Assembly: GCA_963710715.1 (NCBI GenBank)
Contig: CAVQBL010000014.1
Span: 62,001-126,000, forward strand
Reading direction: 5' to 3'
Length of the DNA: 64,000 bases
Source: CAVQBL01 sp963710715
GTDB lineage: Bacteria; Pseudomonadota; Gammaproteobacteria; DSM-16500
In this document: positions 7,710 through 15,145 of the stretch, piece after piece
How positions within the stretch are numbered: the stretch's first letter is position 1
How the letters are laid out: each line of letters begins with the position of its first letter
The notes under the pieces: generated by a model
What the model saw: only the letters and a program-made list of their open reading frames with translations
The model's database searches: none
Told to the model about the DNA's origin: nothing
Position numbers and translations under genes: made by a program

Positions 7710-9465
7710 TACGGGAAAAAATAAAGACTTCTACTTCTTTTGAATTGCTATCACTACTTATATGCAAACTAGGAAATACCCCACGGTTAATACATTTATC
7801 AAAAATGTCTTGTTTTTCTTTTAAGTCTTGTTCTTTATTTTGATCCAATTCCCAATCGTAAATCTGTTTAAGGTCCTTCGGTTCTATCGGTAGATATGGA
7901 TAATCGAGGCTAATTAGTAGTTTCAGAGCATAGAATGCTTTTTTTATATCGATATTAGCGTCTTTACGCCAGAGATCAACTATTTCTGAAATATAAGTCG
8001 ATTTTCTGAATAATTCAGAAATTTCATCTTTTATTTTACCCCTAACATTATCAGTTTTGCTATGGGCCGCTAAAAACGTATTTAATAAATCGAAGTCTTT
8101 TTTTACCAAACATCTTGTTATAACCTGGCGATAGGCAGCTGTAAGACCTGATTTTTCATTTTTAGGATATCTAAATGAAGGAGTTGATTCTTTATATTCA
8201 GGCATAGGAGCAGGGCGGTCATAATATTTAAAAGAGTAATCATTGCGATCAAAGTAACTCTCATGATTTTTCAGAAGCAATACCAGTAATTGAGGTTTTT
8301 TGCTTCCTGCAATTGCCTTCACAATAGCAGACATTATTTTATCTGCTTCCGTTACACAATGCGCGATCTGATTAAGCCTTGTCTGGAAAGCTGTGTCCCT
8401 TTGGATTCTATCTTTCTCAACTTTTGTTGCTATGATTCTGTCCATTAATAACTTGATTAACGGAATGTACTCAGTATTATTGCCCCTTAATAACCGAATG
8501 TTCTTCGAGATCAATTTTTCAAGAAAATACATGTTGTGATTTTCACACGAGGACTCAATGACTTTATGCAAGTGATTCGCATGTTCTTCATTAAAAAGAT
8601 CAGTGGTTTGTAATGCAGGTTCTTGTTCCATTAAAAGGTCGATAATGGCGCGTTTTTTTATTGTTAATAGATCTGGTTTTTGGTCTTTTTCTTCCCCTGG
8701 GTCTTCATAACAGACAGCCATTGCTAACGCTGAACCATGCTTTTTTGTCTCATAATGCAGCTCAGGATCCTTGCCTTTATGTAAATCTTTATTTAATAAC
8801 CATTCCACTGCCCATCGGTTCCCACAGTGAACGGCAAACTGTAAAGGAGACATTTCAGCATCTTCCTGTTCCTTTTTGATTGCTCTATGGTCAATGTTAG
8901 GATTTTTGCTTTTTGCGCTACAATTTAATATCTCATGGGCTATGTCTTTATTATCTATGTTTTTTGTTAACTCAATAGCCTTATAGATAGAAGGAGCCAC
9001 ATAGTGTGGTACTGGTTCACTATTGTTATCAGGGCGCTGGAGATGGAAAATTTTTCTCATTTTTTCGGATAAGGAAGTTGTTTCTTTATGACCTTCCTCT
9101 CGGGTACTACTTTTTTCATCTTTACTATGATGGTTGTGGTCGTGGGGGTGGGCAATTTCTCTTATTATGTTCAATAAGGAAATTGTTTCTTTATGAGATA
9201 CTTGGCCTTCCTCTTGGGTACTACCTGTTTCATCATTACCATGGTGTTCGTAGTGGTTGGCAATTTCGCTTATTATTCTTTCAAATAAGGAAATTTTTGT
9301 TTTATCAGGTTGGCCTTCCTCCTGGTTACTGCCTGTTTCATTATCACCGTGATGGCTATGGTCGTGGAAAAGTTTATTTATTTTTTCCATTAAGGAAGGT
9401 TTTCGGCCTTCTATTTGGGTAGAATTTGTTTCATCTGTAGAACTTGTAGATCGACCTGATTGCAT
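7699..9465 (-). CDS. N-terminal part of frameshifted ankyrin-OTU effector candidate, with His-rich tandem repeats
   Basis: The 588-residue first frame of the broken gene. Residues ~10-150 hold four imperfect tandem units of about 32-38 residues, each with an acidic (N/D)ETxSxQEEG core, an amphipathic helix (xxSLxExIxxI) and a His/Asp-rich tip (HDHSHHGD, HYEHHGN, HPHDHNHH). Then follow the PSIYKAIEL block and ankyrin-like repeats (MSPLQFAVHCGNRWAVEWLL) shared with the paralog at 4284-6209. The native sequence is lost after about residue 575: the last residues VFIFSRIVF come from the wrong frame. Removing one A from the A6 run at 7714-7719 would restore IFPVLSFNDPKL. ATG at 9465 is preceded by the same leader as the paralog. 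Secreted effector role is inferred. Confidence 0.7.
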   Translation of the reverse strand: MQSGRSTSSTDETNSTQIEGRKPSLMEKINKLFHDHSHHGDNETGSNQEEGQPDKTKISLFERIISEIANHYEHHGNDETGSTQEEGQVSHKETISLLNIIREIAHPHDHNHHSKDEKSSTREEGHKETTSLSEKMRKIFHLQRPDNNSEPVPHYVAPSIYKAIELTKNIDNKDIAHEILNCSAKSKNPNIDHRAIKKEQEDAEMSPLQFAVHCGNRWAVEWLLNKDLHKGKDPELHYETKKHGSALAMAVCYEDPGEEKDQKPDLLTIKKRAIIDLLMEQEPALQTTDLFNEEHANHLHKVIESSCENHNMYFLEKLISKNIRLLRGNNTEYIPLIKLLMDRIIATKVEKDRIQRDTAFQTRLNQIAHCVTEADKIMSAIVKAIAGSKKPQLLVLLLKNHESYFDRNDYSFKYYDRPAPMPEYKESTPSFRYPKNEKSGLTAAYRQVITRCLVKKDFDLLNTFLAAHSKTDNVRGKIKDEISELFRKSTYISEIVDLWRKDANIDIKKAFYALKLLISLDYPYLPIEPKDLKQIYDWELDQNKEQDLKEKQDIFDKCINRGVFPSLHISSDSNSKEVEVFIFSRIVF

Positions 9466-9516
9466 GATGAATACTCTCGCTTGTTGTAGGGTGAATCCAC
9501 CCTACGTTACTGCAGT

Positions 9517-10524
9517 TTATGACCTCTGCATGCTTTTAATGGGAGTGGGAGCGGAGTTTAATAAATCTGGGCTCAAATTTAAACGAATATCACGTGCGTA
9601 TTCCACATAACTCTTCACAAAGTCTCTATAATTATGTTCCTTCTTATCTGACCAATTATTTTTATCTTTCGGATAGTCAGAGAATACAGTTACAGCTTCC
9701 TTATGGATGTAATCGATAAACTGCTTTGCTAATGTCAATTCATTTTTTTGGGTAATAATTAAACACAGTAATTCTGCTAAGAACATAAGGCTTGCTACTT
9801 GAGCTTTTCTCGGCACTGTTTCAACATGATCTTGAACGATTTTACCAGCATAATGGTGAAAACACCCTATTGATATCTTGCTCAGTTGACGTAAAGACTC
9901 GGCTAAAGCACAGTCAATTGTTGTCGAATTTTTTTTGTTTACTAGAGTTTCTATTATTGTTTTACACCCGCTTTCAATTGATTTTATATCTTTAATTTTT
10001 AATTCTTTTCCTTCTTTATACGCTGTACATAAATACTTTGAATATTCCTTAGCAAAGGCTAATACGATTTCATATTTCATATCATCCGCAAATTTAAGTG
10101 CAGGATTAAGGTCAAGCTTTTGAGGGTTTGCTTTGAAATGAGTCGCAAGTGTTTTTCCTTCATTTTGAGCCAGTAATATACTGTTATTGGCCAATGCGCT
10201 AACTTGACGTTCTAAAGGAGGAAGTACAGCACTGCTTTTAGCATCTACAGGAGTAGTGTTATTAGTGCTAGCTGTTCCTACAAATGAATTCTGTAAAAGT
10301 CGGGATCTTTTTTGTTTATCTTCGAGTTCTCTTTGACCTTCTTCTAGCTCTTTTGGGTCTTTTTCTAGACTTTCTCGTAGTTTTACTTGCTCTTTTCGTT
10401 CTTGTTCAATGGTTTTTTTCCCATTCTTTATTGCGCTTAATAAGGCATTGCTCATGCTCGTGGTTGTTGATGCCATATTGCCATTGGTTGTCGTTGCAGT
10501 TGGTTCGTTACTACTACGCATCAT
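9517..10524 (-). CDS. Unrecognised protein with coiled coil; effector candidate
   Basis: I do not recognise the family. The 335-residue product starts with a Thr/Ser/Asn-rich disordered stretch. Next comes SNALLSAIKNGKKTIE, which resembles the first half of an actin-binding WH2 motif (LLxxIxxG), and then a charged coiled-coil segment (about residues 40-75, Glu/Lys/Arg rich). The rest (about 120-335) is predicted to be mostly helical. The start ATG at 10524 has a GAGGAAA ribosome-binding site 5 bases upstream. It sits in the effector island between the ankyrin paralogs and another unrecognised gene, on the same strand. A host-directed role is inferred from context only. Confidence 0.6.
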   Translation of the reverse strand: MMRSSNEPTATTTNGNMASTTTSMSNALLSAIKNGKKTIEQERKEQVKLRESLEKDPKELEEGQRELEDKQKRSRLLQNSFVGTASTNNTTPVDAKSSAVLPPLERQVSALANNSILLAQNEGKTLATHFKANPQKLDLNPALKFADDMKYEIVLAFAKEYSKYLCTAYKEGKELKIKDIKSIESGCKTIIETLVNKKNSTTIDCALAESLRQLSKISIGCFHHYAGKIVQDHVETVPRKAQVASLMFLAELLCLIITQKNELTLAKQFIDYIHKEAVTVFSDYPKDKNNWSDKKEHNYRDFVKSYVEYARDIRLNLSPDLLNSAPTPIKSMQRS

Positions 10525-10556
10525 GTTTTCCTCGCAATAAATTTTTAATAAAACAA

Positions 10557-10610
10557 GGGGTCAGGCCTGATTAATAGACTTTTAAGTCTATTAATCAGGC
10601 CTGGCTCCAA
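10557..10610. repeat. Palindromic repeat, family E, copy 2 (perfect 20-bp arms)
   Basis: A near-perfect palindrome. The arm at 10562-10581 (CAGGCCTGATTAATAGACTT) is exactly complementary to 10584-10603 with a 2-base TT loop, flanked by GGGGT on the left and GCTCC on the right. The GGGGTCA end is shared with family A and with other E copies. Such boundaries are known from REP elements mobilised by REP-associated tyrosine transposases; that link is inference, and no transposase is in the window. Confidence 0.85.
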
Positions 10611-10625
10611 GGCATATGGCATAGC

Positions 10626-11159
10626 TTAACGACGATGTGCCATATTATTAGTGGAATTCTCAGTGGTAGCTCCTGCTGAAGAATCACTAGGATTCACTGA
10701 ATTAACTTGCGGCGCAGGTGTGGTTGTTGCTTCAGCATTTTTTTTAGATTCTTTTAATTGATTCATAATTAAATCTACATTTGGTCCTATAAGAAGCTGA
10801 GGGTTGTTATTCAGGAATCGTAGTACATCTTTTTGGTTTATTGCAACTGCGCATGAACGTCCTCTGTTAATTCTGTTAAAGAGTAGATTATCATTATTAT
10901 GAAAAATGACTGCTGCTTTGCTTTCCTCTGCATATCCATTTTGGGTGGTTTTTTCTGTTTTGCTATCAGTAGCTGCAGGGATGACGTTCGTAGTAACAGC
11001 AGAGGGAATAGCAGTAGGTTGATTAGCAGTACTAGCAGCATTTTTTTTATTTTTCCGGGAAATACGTACAGCTCGAGCTAAGGTTTCTCTGCGTTCGTCT
11101 GGATCCCTGACAGAGACTACAGTTATATCAGGTGGTGCTTTTTTATTGCCGCTCTTCAT
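10626..11159 (-). CDS. Unrecognised 177-residue protein of the effector island
   Basis: No family recognised. The N-terminus is basic (MKSGNKKAPPD, RISRKNKKN) and begins with the same MKSG found in the 641-residue ankyrin protein (the other paralog has MQSG). The middle (about 85-135) looks folded (RSCAVAINQKDVLRFLNNNP, then LLIGPNVDLIMNQLKES). The flanks are low-complexity Ala/Thr/Asn/Ser. A GGAG ribosome-binding site precedes ATG at 11159. Composition and location suggest a secreted or regulatory protein; nothing firmer can be said. Confidence 0.55.
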   Translation of the reverse strand: MKSGNKKAPPDITVVSVRDPDERRETLARAVRISRKNKKNAASTANQPTAIPSAVTTNVIPAATDSKTEKTTQNGYAEESKAAVIFHNNDNLLFNRINRGRSCAVAINQKDVLRFLNNNPQLLIGPNVDLIMNQLKESKKNAEATTTPAPQVNSVNPSDSSAGATTENSTNNMAHRR

Positions 11160-11261
11160 AATATTACTCCAAGCTGTAAATGCGTAAAATTATAGCACTG
11201 AATTATTAAGGTAATCTTAACAATGTTTTTGGCACCCTTTTTCAAAGGGGCAAGTTGTATT

Positions 11262-11508
11262 CATATCATTATCCACATCTCCTTCTGCCACACGTGCGAG
11301 CGCTGAAGTTAGATCGAAGCCCCGTCATTGCGAGCCCGCGCGCGCTTTTTTGCGCGGGCGTGGCAATCCAGGCAGCACAAAAACGTTCCCCTAGATTGCT
11401 TCGCATGAAAAGCACATGCTCGCAATGACGGGGCTTCGATCTAACTTCAGCGCCCACCGCACGTGTGGCATAGTCAGGAGAAATTTTGAGATGTGGGTAA
11501 TGAGATGG
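11262..11508. repeat. Nested palindromic repeats: family B inside family A, copy 1
   Basis: The outer arms (left 11262-11302; right 11451-11508, ending GGAGAAATTTTGAGATGTGG) belong to repeat family A. Inside lies a full family B palindrome (11303-11450) whose arms read CTGAAGTTAGATCGAAGCCC and its complement, with CGTCATTGCGAG inside both ends. The element ends 2 bases before the hemH stop codon. This explains all of the roughly 350-base gap between the 177-residue gene and hemH apart from about 100 bases (11160-11261), in which I see no gene. Confidence 0.9.
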
Positions 11509-11510
11509 TT

Positions 11511-12506
11511 TTATTCCCAACCCTGAACATGTCTCAAAACTAACCCAGCAAGCACCTCAATATGCTCTTTGTTATCATTCAACGCTGGAATATAATGAAA
11601 CGACTTTCCTCCAGCTGATAAAAATTGCTCTTTACCACGAATGGCAATTTCTTCTAAGGTCTCTAAACAATCTGCAGCAAACCCCGGGCAAATGACTTGT
11701 AAGTCCGTAATACCTTGTTGGGGCAGAGACATTAAAATTTTGTCTGTGTAAGGTTTCAACCACGGAGTAGGGCCTAAACGTGATTGAAAAGCAAGCGACC
11801 AATCATGTGACTTTAATTCTAATTTATTCGCAACACTTTTTGCAGTTGTTAAACATAATGCATAATAAGGATCACCCTTGTTCACATAATGCTGTGGGAT
11901 GCTATGAAATGAAAATAATAAATGTTGCGCGCGTCCGTATTGTTTCCAGGTTTCTTGAATTGAATAACAAAGCGCATCTAAATAAAAATTATTATCAGCA
12001 TAGTGGTTGATCGTGCGAATTTCTGGCAAGTGACGCCATTTTTTTAATATTTTTGCGACGTTATCAAAAGTAGACGCCGTTGTTGTGGCTGAGTATTGTG
12101 GATACAAAGGTAAAAGTAAAATTTTCTTCACGTGTTCAGCACGCAATTTTTCTAATGCTGATTGCATAGAAGGATTGCCGTAACTCATGCCGAGCGCAAC
12201 TGGTATTTGCAAATGCTGTTGTAAATTGTTTGCAATTTGTTGTGAGTTAAATAGTAAAGGTGAACCTTGTTCAGACCAAATTTTTTGGTAAAGCTTAGCC
12301 GATTTTTTCGGTCGTGAACGCAAAATAATACCATGTAAAATTGGCCACCATATTATTTTTGGTATTTCAATGACGCGTGGATCGGATAAAAATTCATGTA
12401 AATACTTTCTGACAGCCGCTGGTGTAGGTGCGTCGGGTGTGCCCAGATTGGTAAGTAAAATACCAATAGAGTTCTTTCCAAACCCGCGTCTTTTGTTGTT
12501 ACTCAT
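11511..12506 (-). CDS. hemH: Ferrochelatase
   Basis: Inserts Fe2+ into protoporphyrin IX in the last step of haem synthesis. The protein shows the family N-terminus (IGILLTNLGTPDAPTPAAVR), the catalytic-His motif LFSFHSIP, and the C-terminal CPGFAADCLETLEE with the metal-site Glu. I chose ATG at 12506 (MSNNKRRGFG); an in-frame start at 12542 would add 12 residues with no family counterpart. Length (331) is normal. hemF, which acts two steps earlier, is also in this window at 55 kb. The 3' end abuts a nested A/B repeat. Confidence 0.95.
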   Translation of the reverse strand: MSNNKRRGFGKNSIGILLTNLGTPDAPTPAAVRKYLHEFLSDPRVIEIPKIIWWPILHGIILRSRPKKSAKLYQKIWSEQGSPLLFNSQQIANNLQQHLQIPVALGMSYGNPSMQSALEKLRAEHVKKILLLPLYPQYSATTTASTFDNVAKILKKWRHLPEIRTINHYADNNFYLDALCYSIQETWKQYGRAQHLLFSFHSIPQHYVNKGDPYYALCLTTAKSVANKLELKSHDWSLAFQSRLGPTPWLKPYTDKILMSLPQQGITDLQVICPGFAADCLETLEEIAIRGKEQFLSAGGKSFHYIPALNDNKEHIEVLAGLVLRHVQGWE

Positions 12507-12614
12507 CGTTGCACCTGCGTTACGCTGCTCATGTACCAACAACGTACACTCCGCTGCGTTACTCGGTGCGCCTCGATTAACAACAAAATGCTTGGTTTGG
12601 AAAGATCTCTAGGA

Positions 12615-13667
12615 TTATTTTTCATTATCATTTCTGAATTTAAAGCCAATTGCAGCCAGTCGATTTTTTATATTGGGATGAGTAGAAAAAAGATCCGCAA
12701 CAGAACTCATAGGTTCAATTCCTGCTTGTATGGGATCAAAAATATAGGCTTCACGACGCACATTTTCATTGGGTGTTTGTTGATATTCTTTACTATATAC
12801 GTCTTGATTTTCAGTATGATCATTCTGAATTTTTAACAGAGCCGAAGCCAGTGGCTCATTATCGCGTAATAATTCAACCGAGCCTGCATCTGCCATATAT
12901 TCGCGAGAGCGGCTGAGATAAAGTATCAATATGATATTAATGAGTGGTAATAAATAGCGTAATAAAATAATCACGCTCGCGAGAGTATTGCGTGAACGGT
13001 TATCTCCGCCCCGGCTGGAAAACATCGCTTGATAAAAAAATATGTCTAACACGATTAATATTAAATTTGCTAACACAGATGCAACCAGTGTGAGTTTAAT
13101 ATCCATGTGGCGAATATGACTCACTTCATGCGCCATGACAGCTTGTAATTCACTGCGATTTAATTTTTCCATTAAACCACGTGTGATGGCGACCAGAGCG
13201 GATTTTTCACTGTAGCCAGTGGCAAAAGCATTCATGTAATCAGCATTAATAATAAAAACTTTTGGCATGTATTTTAGTCCCGCTGCCACTTTTATTTCTT
13301 CAACTACATTATAAAGTTGTTTTTCCGCAGGTGTTTGTGCCGTGGTGGGAGTAATTTCGCGGTATTCTGTACCCATCAACATGATTTTGTCATACATGGT
13401 AAATGTAACGAGTAGTGAAATCGCTGCAACACTAAACATAACTAATGTTGCGGTGGGGAAAAGTTTAAATGAAACTAGACTCCAAAAAATCTGTGAGAGA
13501 GGGGCGTCAGGATAATGCCCTGCATAAACATAAGTATCTACCAGCAATCCCAATCCAATATAAATTGCAAAGAACATCGTGATCACAAAAAACGTTTTGC
13601 GATTGTTGACGCGCAAGGATTTGCGCCAGTCGGCAGTCGTTTGAATGAGATTGCTAGGTATAGTCAT
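12615..13667 (-). CDS. htpX: M48-family membrane metalloprotease, HtpX-like
   Basis: An inner-membrane zinc endopeptidase for membrane-protein quality control. The 350-residue protein has two N-terminal transmembrane segments and the zinc motif HEVSH (AVMAHEVSHIRHMD). A further hydrophobic pair follows, then the third ligand region SREYMADAGS. It is longer than E. coli HtpX (about 290) because of an N-terminal extension and a C-terminal tail ending in the THPNIKNRLAAI motif common to the family. It lies 8 bases downstream of a lemA gene, a frequent pairing. Confidence 0.92.
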   Translation of the reverse strand: MTIPSNLIQTTADWRKSLRVNNRKTFFVITMFFAIYIGLGLLVDTYVYAGHYPDAPLSQIFWSLVSFKLFPTATLVMFSVAAISLLVTFTMYDKIMLMGTEYREITPTTAQTPAEKQLYNVVEEIKVAAGLKYMPKVFIINADYMNAFATGYSEKSALVAITRGLMEKLNRSELQAVMAHEVSHIRHMDIKLTLVASVLANLILIVLDIFFYQAMFSSRGGDNRSRNTLASVIILLRYLLPLINIILILYLSRSREYMADAGSVELLRDNEPLASALLKIQNDHTENQDVYSKEYQQTPNENVRREAYIFDPIQAGIEPMSSVADLFSTHPNIKNRLAAIGFKFRNDNEK

Positions 13668-13675
13668 AAAATATT

Positions 13676-14254
13676 TTAAAGTTTAACCGTATATTTCTCT
13701 TGCTCTGCCACTTTAGCATCACCAATTTGCCAATAGGGAAAGTCAAAGTCTAATTTAGTTTTAAAAACCCCAACGACCATAGCAGTAAAAAATGCTTTTT
13801 TGGTTGCATTATACATTTCAATACTGTCGTTATAAGATTGCTTAGAATAGGCCAATCTATTTTCTGTACTGACAATTTCTTCTTGCAATTGTAAAACATT
13901 TTGATTGGCTTTTAATTGCGGATATTGCTCAAAAACTACGTTAATTTTCGATGCAATATCAGAAATTTTATTTTCTGCCGTAATACGTGTTTGTTCATCG
14001 CCGCTTGCATGCGCTTGTTGAGCTTGGTTACGCAATGCCACGACATCTTTAAGTGTAGTTTTTTCATAATCCATGTACTTTTTAACAGTGTCGATTAGCG
14101 ATTCGAATACTTTGTAACGTCTATCTAATTGAATATCAATTTGCTTTTGGTTATTGCGCATTGTTTCAATCAGTCGAATAAGGTTGTTGTAAGTGAATAC
14201 AACATAGACACCAATCAACAGGACAATAATTAAAATAATCCAGCCTATGCTCAT
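13676..14254 (-). CDS. lemA: LemA family membrane protein
   Basis: LemA proteins are N-terminally anchored coiled-coil proteins, often encoded beside M48 proteases; their biochemical role is not settled. The product (192 residues from ATG 14254) has one membrane segment (IGWIILIIVLLIGVYVVF), then the LemA core with FESLIDTVKKYMDYEKTTL and ENRLAYSKQSYNDSI. ATG 14254 has a good GGGAG site upstream. An in-frame start at 14305 would add 17 residues without such a site. It probably forms an operon with htpX. Confidence 0.92.
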   Translation of the reverse strand: MSIGWIILIIVLLIGVYVVFTYNNLIRLIETMRNNQKQIDIQLDRRYKVFESLIDTVKKYMDYEKTTLKDVVALRNQAQQAHASGDEQTRITAENKISDIASKINVVFEQYPQLKANQNVLQLQEEIVSTENRLAYSKQSYNDSIEMYNATKKAFFTAMVVGVFKTKLDFDFPYWQIGDAKVAEQEKYTVKL

Positions 14255-14348
14255 AGCTATAACTCCCTTTGGGTGAAGTGATATATTATACCTCAGGAAG
14301 CCCAACGGTGTCAGTGTTGGGCTTTCTAAAGGTCAAAAGTTATGTCAT

Positions 14349-14357
14349 GGGGGGGGG
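14349..14357 (+). repeat. G9 homopolymer between promoter region and methyltransferase start
   Basis: Nine consecutive Gs end 9 bases before the ATG at 14367. Upstream ATGs at 14342 and 14347 are out of frame with 14367 at this length. One extra G would put the 14347 ATG in frame. The tract also overlaps the natural ribosome-binding position, so its length could change translation. Confidence 0.8.
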
Positions 14358-14366
14358 TAGCAATTT

Positions 14367-15095
14367 ATGTCAGATTTCACATTGAATTTAACTCCACAAC
14401 TATATGAATATTTACAAAAAAACTCACTACGTGAGCCAGAAGTACTAAAAAAACTTCGCGAGCAAACGCATAAAATGAGCATGGCGCAAATGCAAATTTC
14501 TCCTGAACAGGGACAATTTATGCGTTTGTTAATAGAATTGCTGGGCGCGAAGAAAACATTAGAGATTGGTGTTTTCACAGGGTACAGCACTCTTTCTGTT
14601 GCCTTAGCGTTGCCTAAAGATGGAAAAATTATAGCCTGTGATATCAATATTGAATGGACTAAGATCGCGCGGCGTTTTTGGGAACAGGCGGGTGTTGCTG
14701 ATAAAATTGATTTACGCTTAGCGCCCGCTTTAGAAACCTTACAAACATTGTTAGATAATGGTGAAGCGAATACATTTGATTTTGCATTTATTGATGCAGA
14801 CAAAGCGAATTATCCTGCTTATTACGAAAAATCATTGAGTTTACTGCGCCCCGGTGGATTGATTGCTATTGATAATGTGCTTTGGAGTGGCCAAGTTGCA
14901 GATCTATCTTTTCAAGATCGTGATACACAAGTGCTGCGTGAGCTAAATGCTAAATTACTAAAAGATGAGCGGATTACGTTGAGTATGTTGCCGATAGGGG
15001 ATGGTTTGACGTTGGTTAGGCGACGGGGTCAAGTCGCGCCCATATCATTCCCCACATCTCCTTCTGCCAATGAGTGCGAGCGCTCATTGGCATAG
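14367..15095 (+). CDS. SAM-dependent O-methyltransferase (COG4122/caffeoyl-CoA OMT-like)
   Basis: Transfers a methyl group from SAM to a small hydroxylated substrate that cannot be deduced. It has the SAM-binding EIGVFTGYSTLSVALAL motif, acidic residues at ACDIN, and the metal-site motif FIDADKANYPAYYE, followed by PGGLIAIDNVLWSGQVAD. The family is usually about 215-225 residues; this one is 242. The extra C-terminus (from GQVAPISFPTS onward, about 25 residues including the stop) is entirely encoded by palindromic repeat A at 15025-15145. The native end was therefore probably overwritten by the repeat. A G9 tract lies just upstream of the start. Confidence 0.9.
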   Translation: MSDFTLNLTPQLYEYLQKNSLREPEVLKKLREQTHKMSMAQMQISPEQGQFMRLLIELLGAKKTLEIGVFTGYSTLSVALALPKDGKIIACDINIEWTKIARRFWEQAGVADKIDLRLAPALETLQTLLDNGEANTFDFAFIDADKANYPAYYEKSLSLLRPGGLIAIDNVLWSGQVADLSFQDRDTQVLRELNAKLLKDERITLSMLPIGDGLTLVRRRGQVAPISFPTSPSANECERSLA

Positions 15096-15145
15096 TCAGG
15101 AGAAATTTTGAGATGTGGGGAATGATATGGGCGCGATTTGACCCC
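15025..15145. repeat. Palindromic repeat family A, simple (un-nested) copy
   Basis: A 121-base inverted repeat running from GGGGTCAAGTCGCGCCCATA to its complement ending TGACCCC, with a central hairpin TGCCAATGAG/CTCATTGGCA. It lies between two convergent genes and contains the stop codon of both: TAG 15093-15095 for the methyltransferase, and TAG read on the minus strand at 15147-15145 for the oxidoreductase. It is the best template for the family because no family B element is inserted in its loop. Confidence 0.9.

Noticed and set aside
11269..11520. Open frame of 83 codons across the gap before hemH
   Set aside because: It lies wholly within nested A/B repeats; the same peptide-like stretches recur at 18707-18961 and 56189-56440 because the DNA repeats, not because a protein is conserved.
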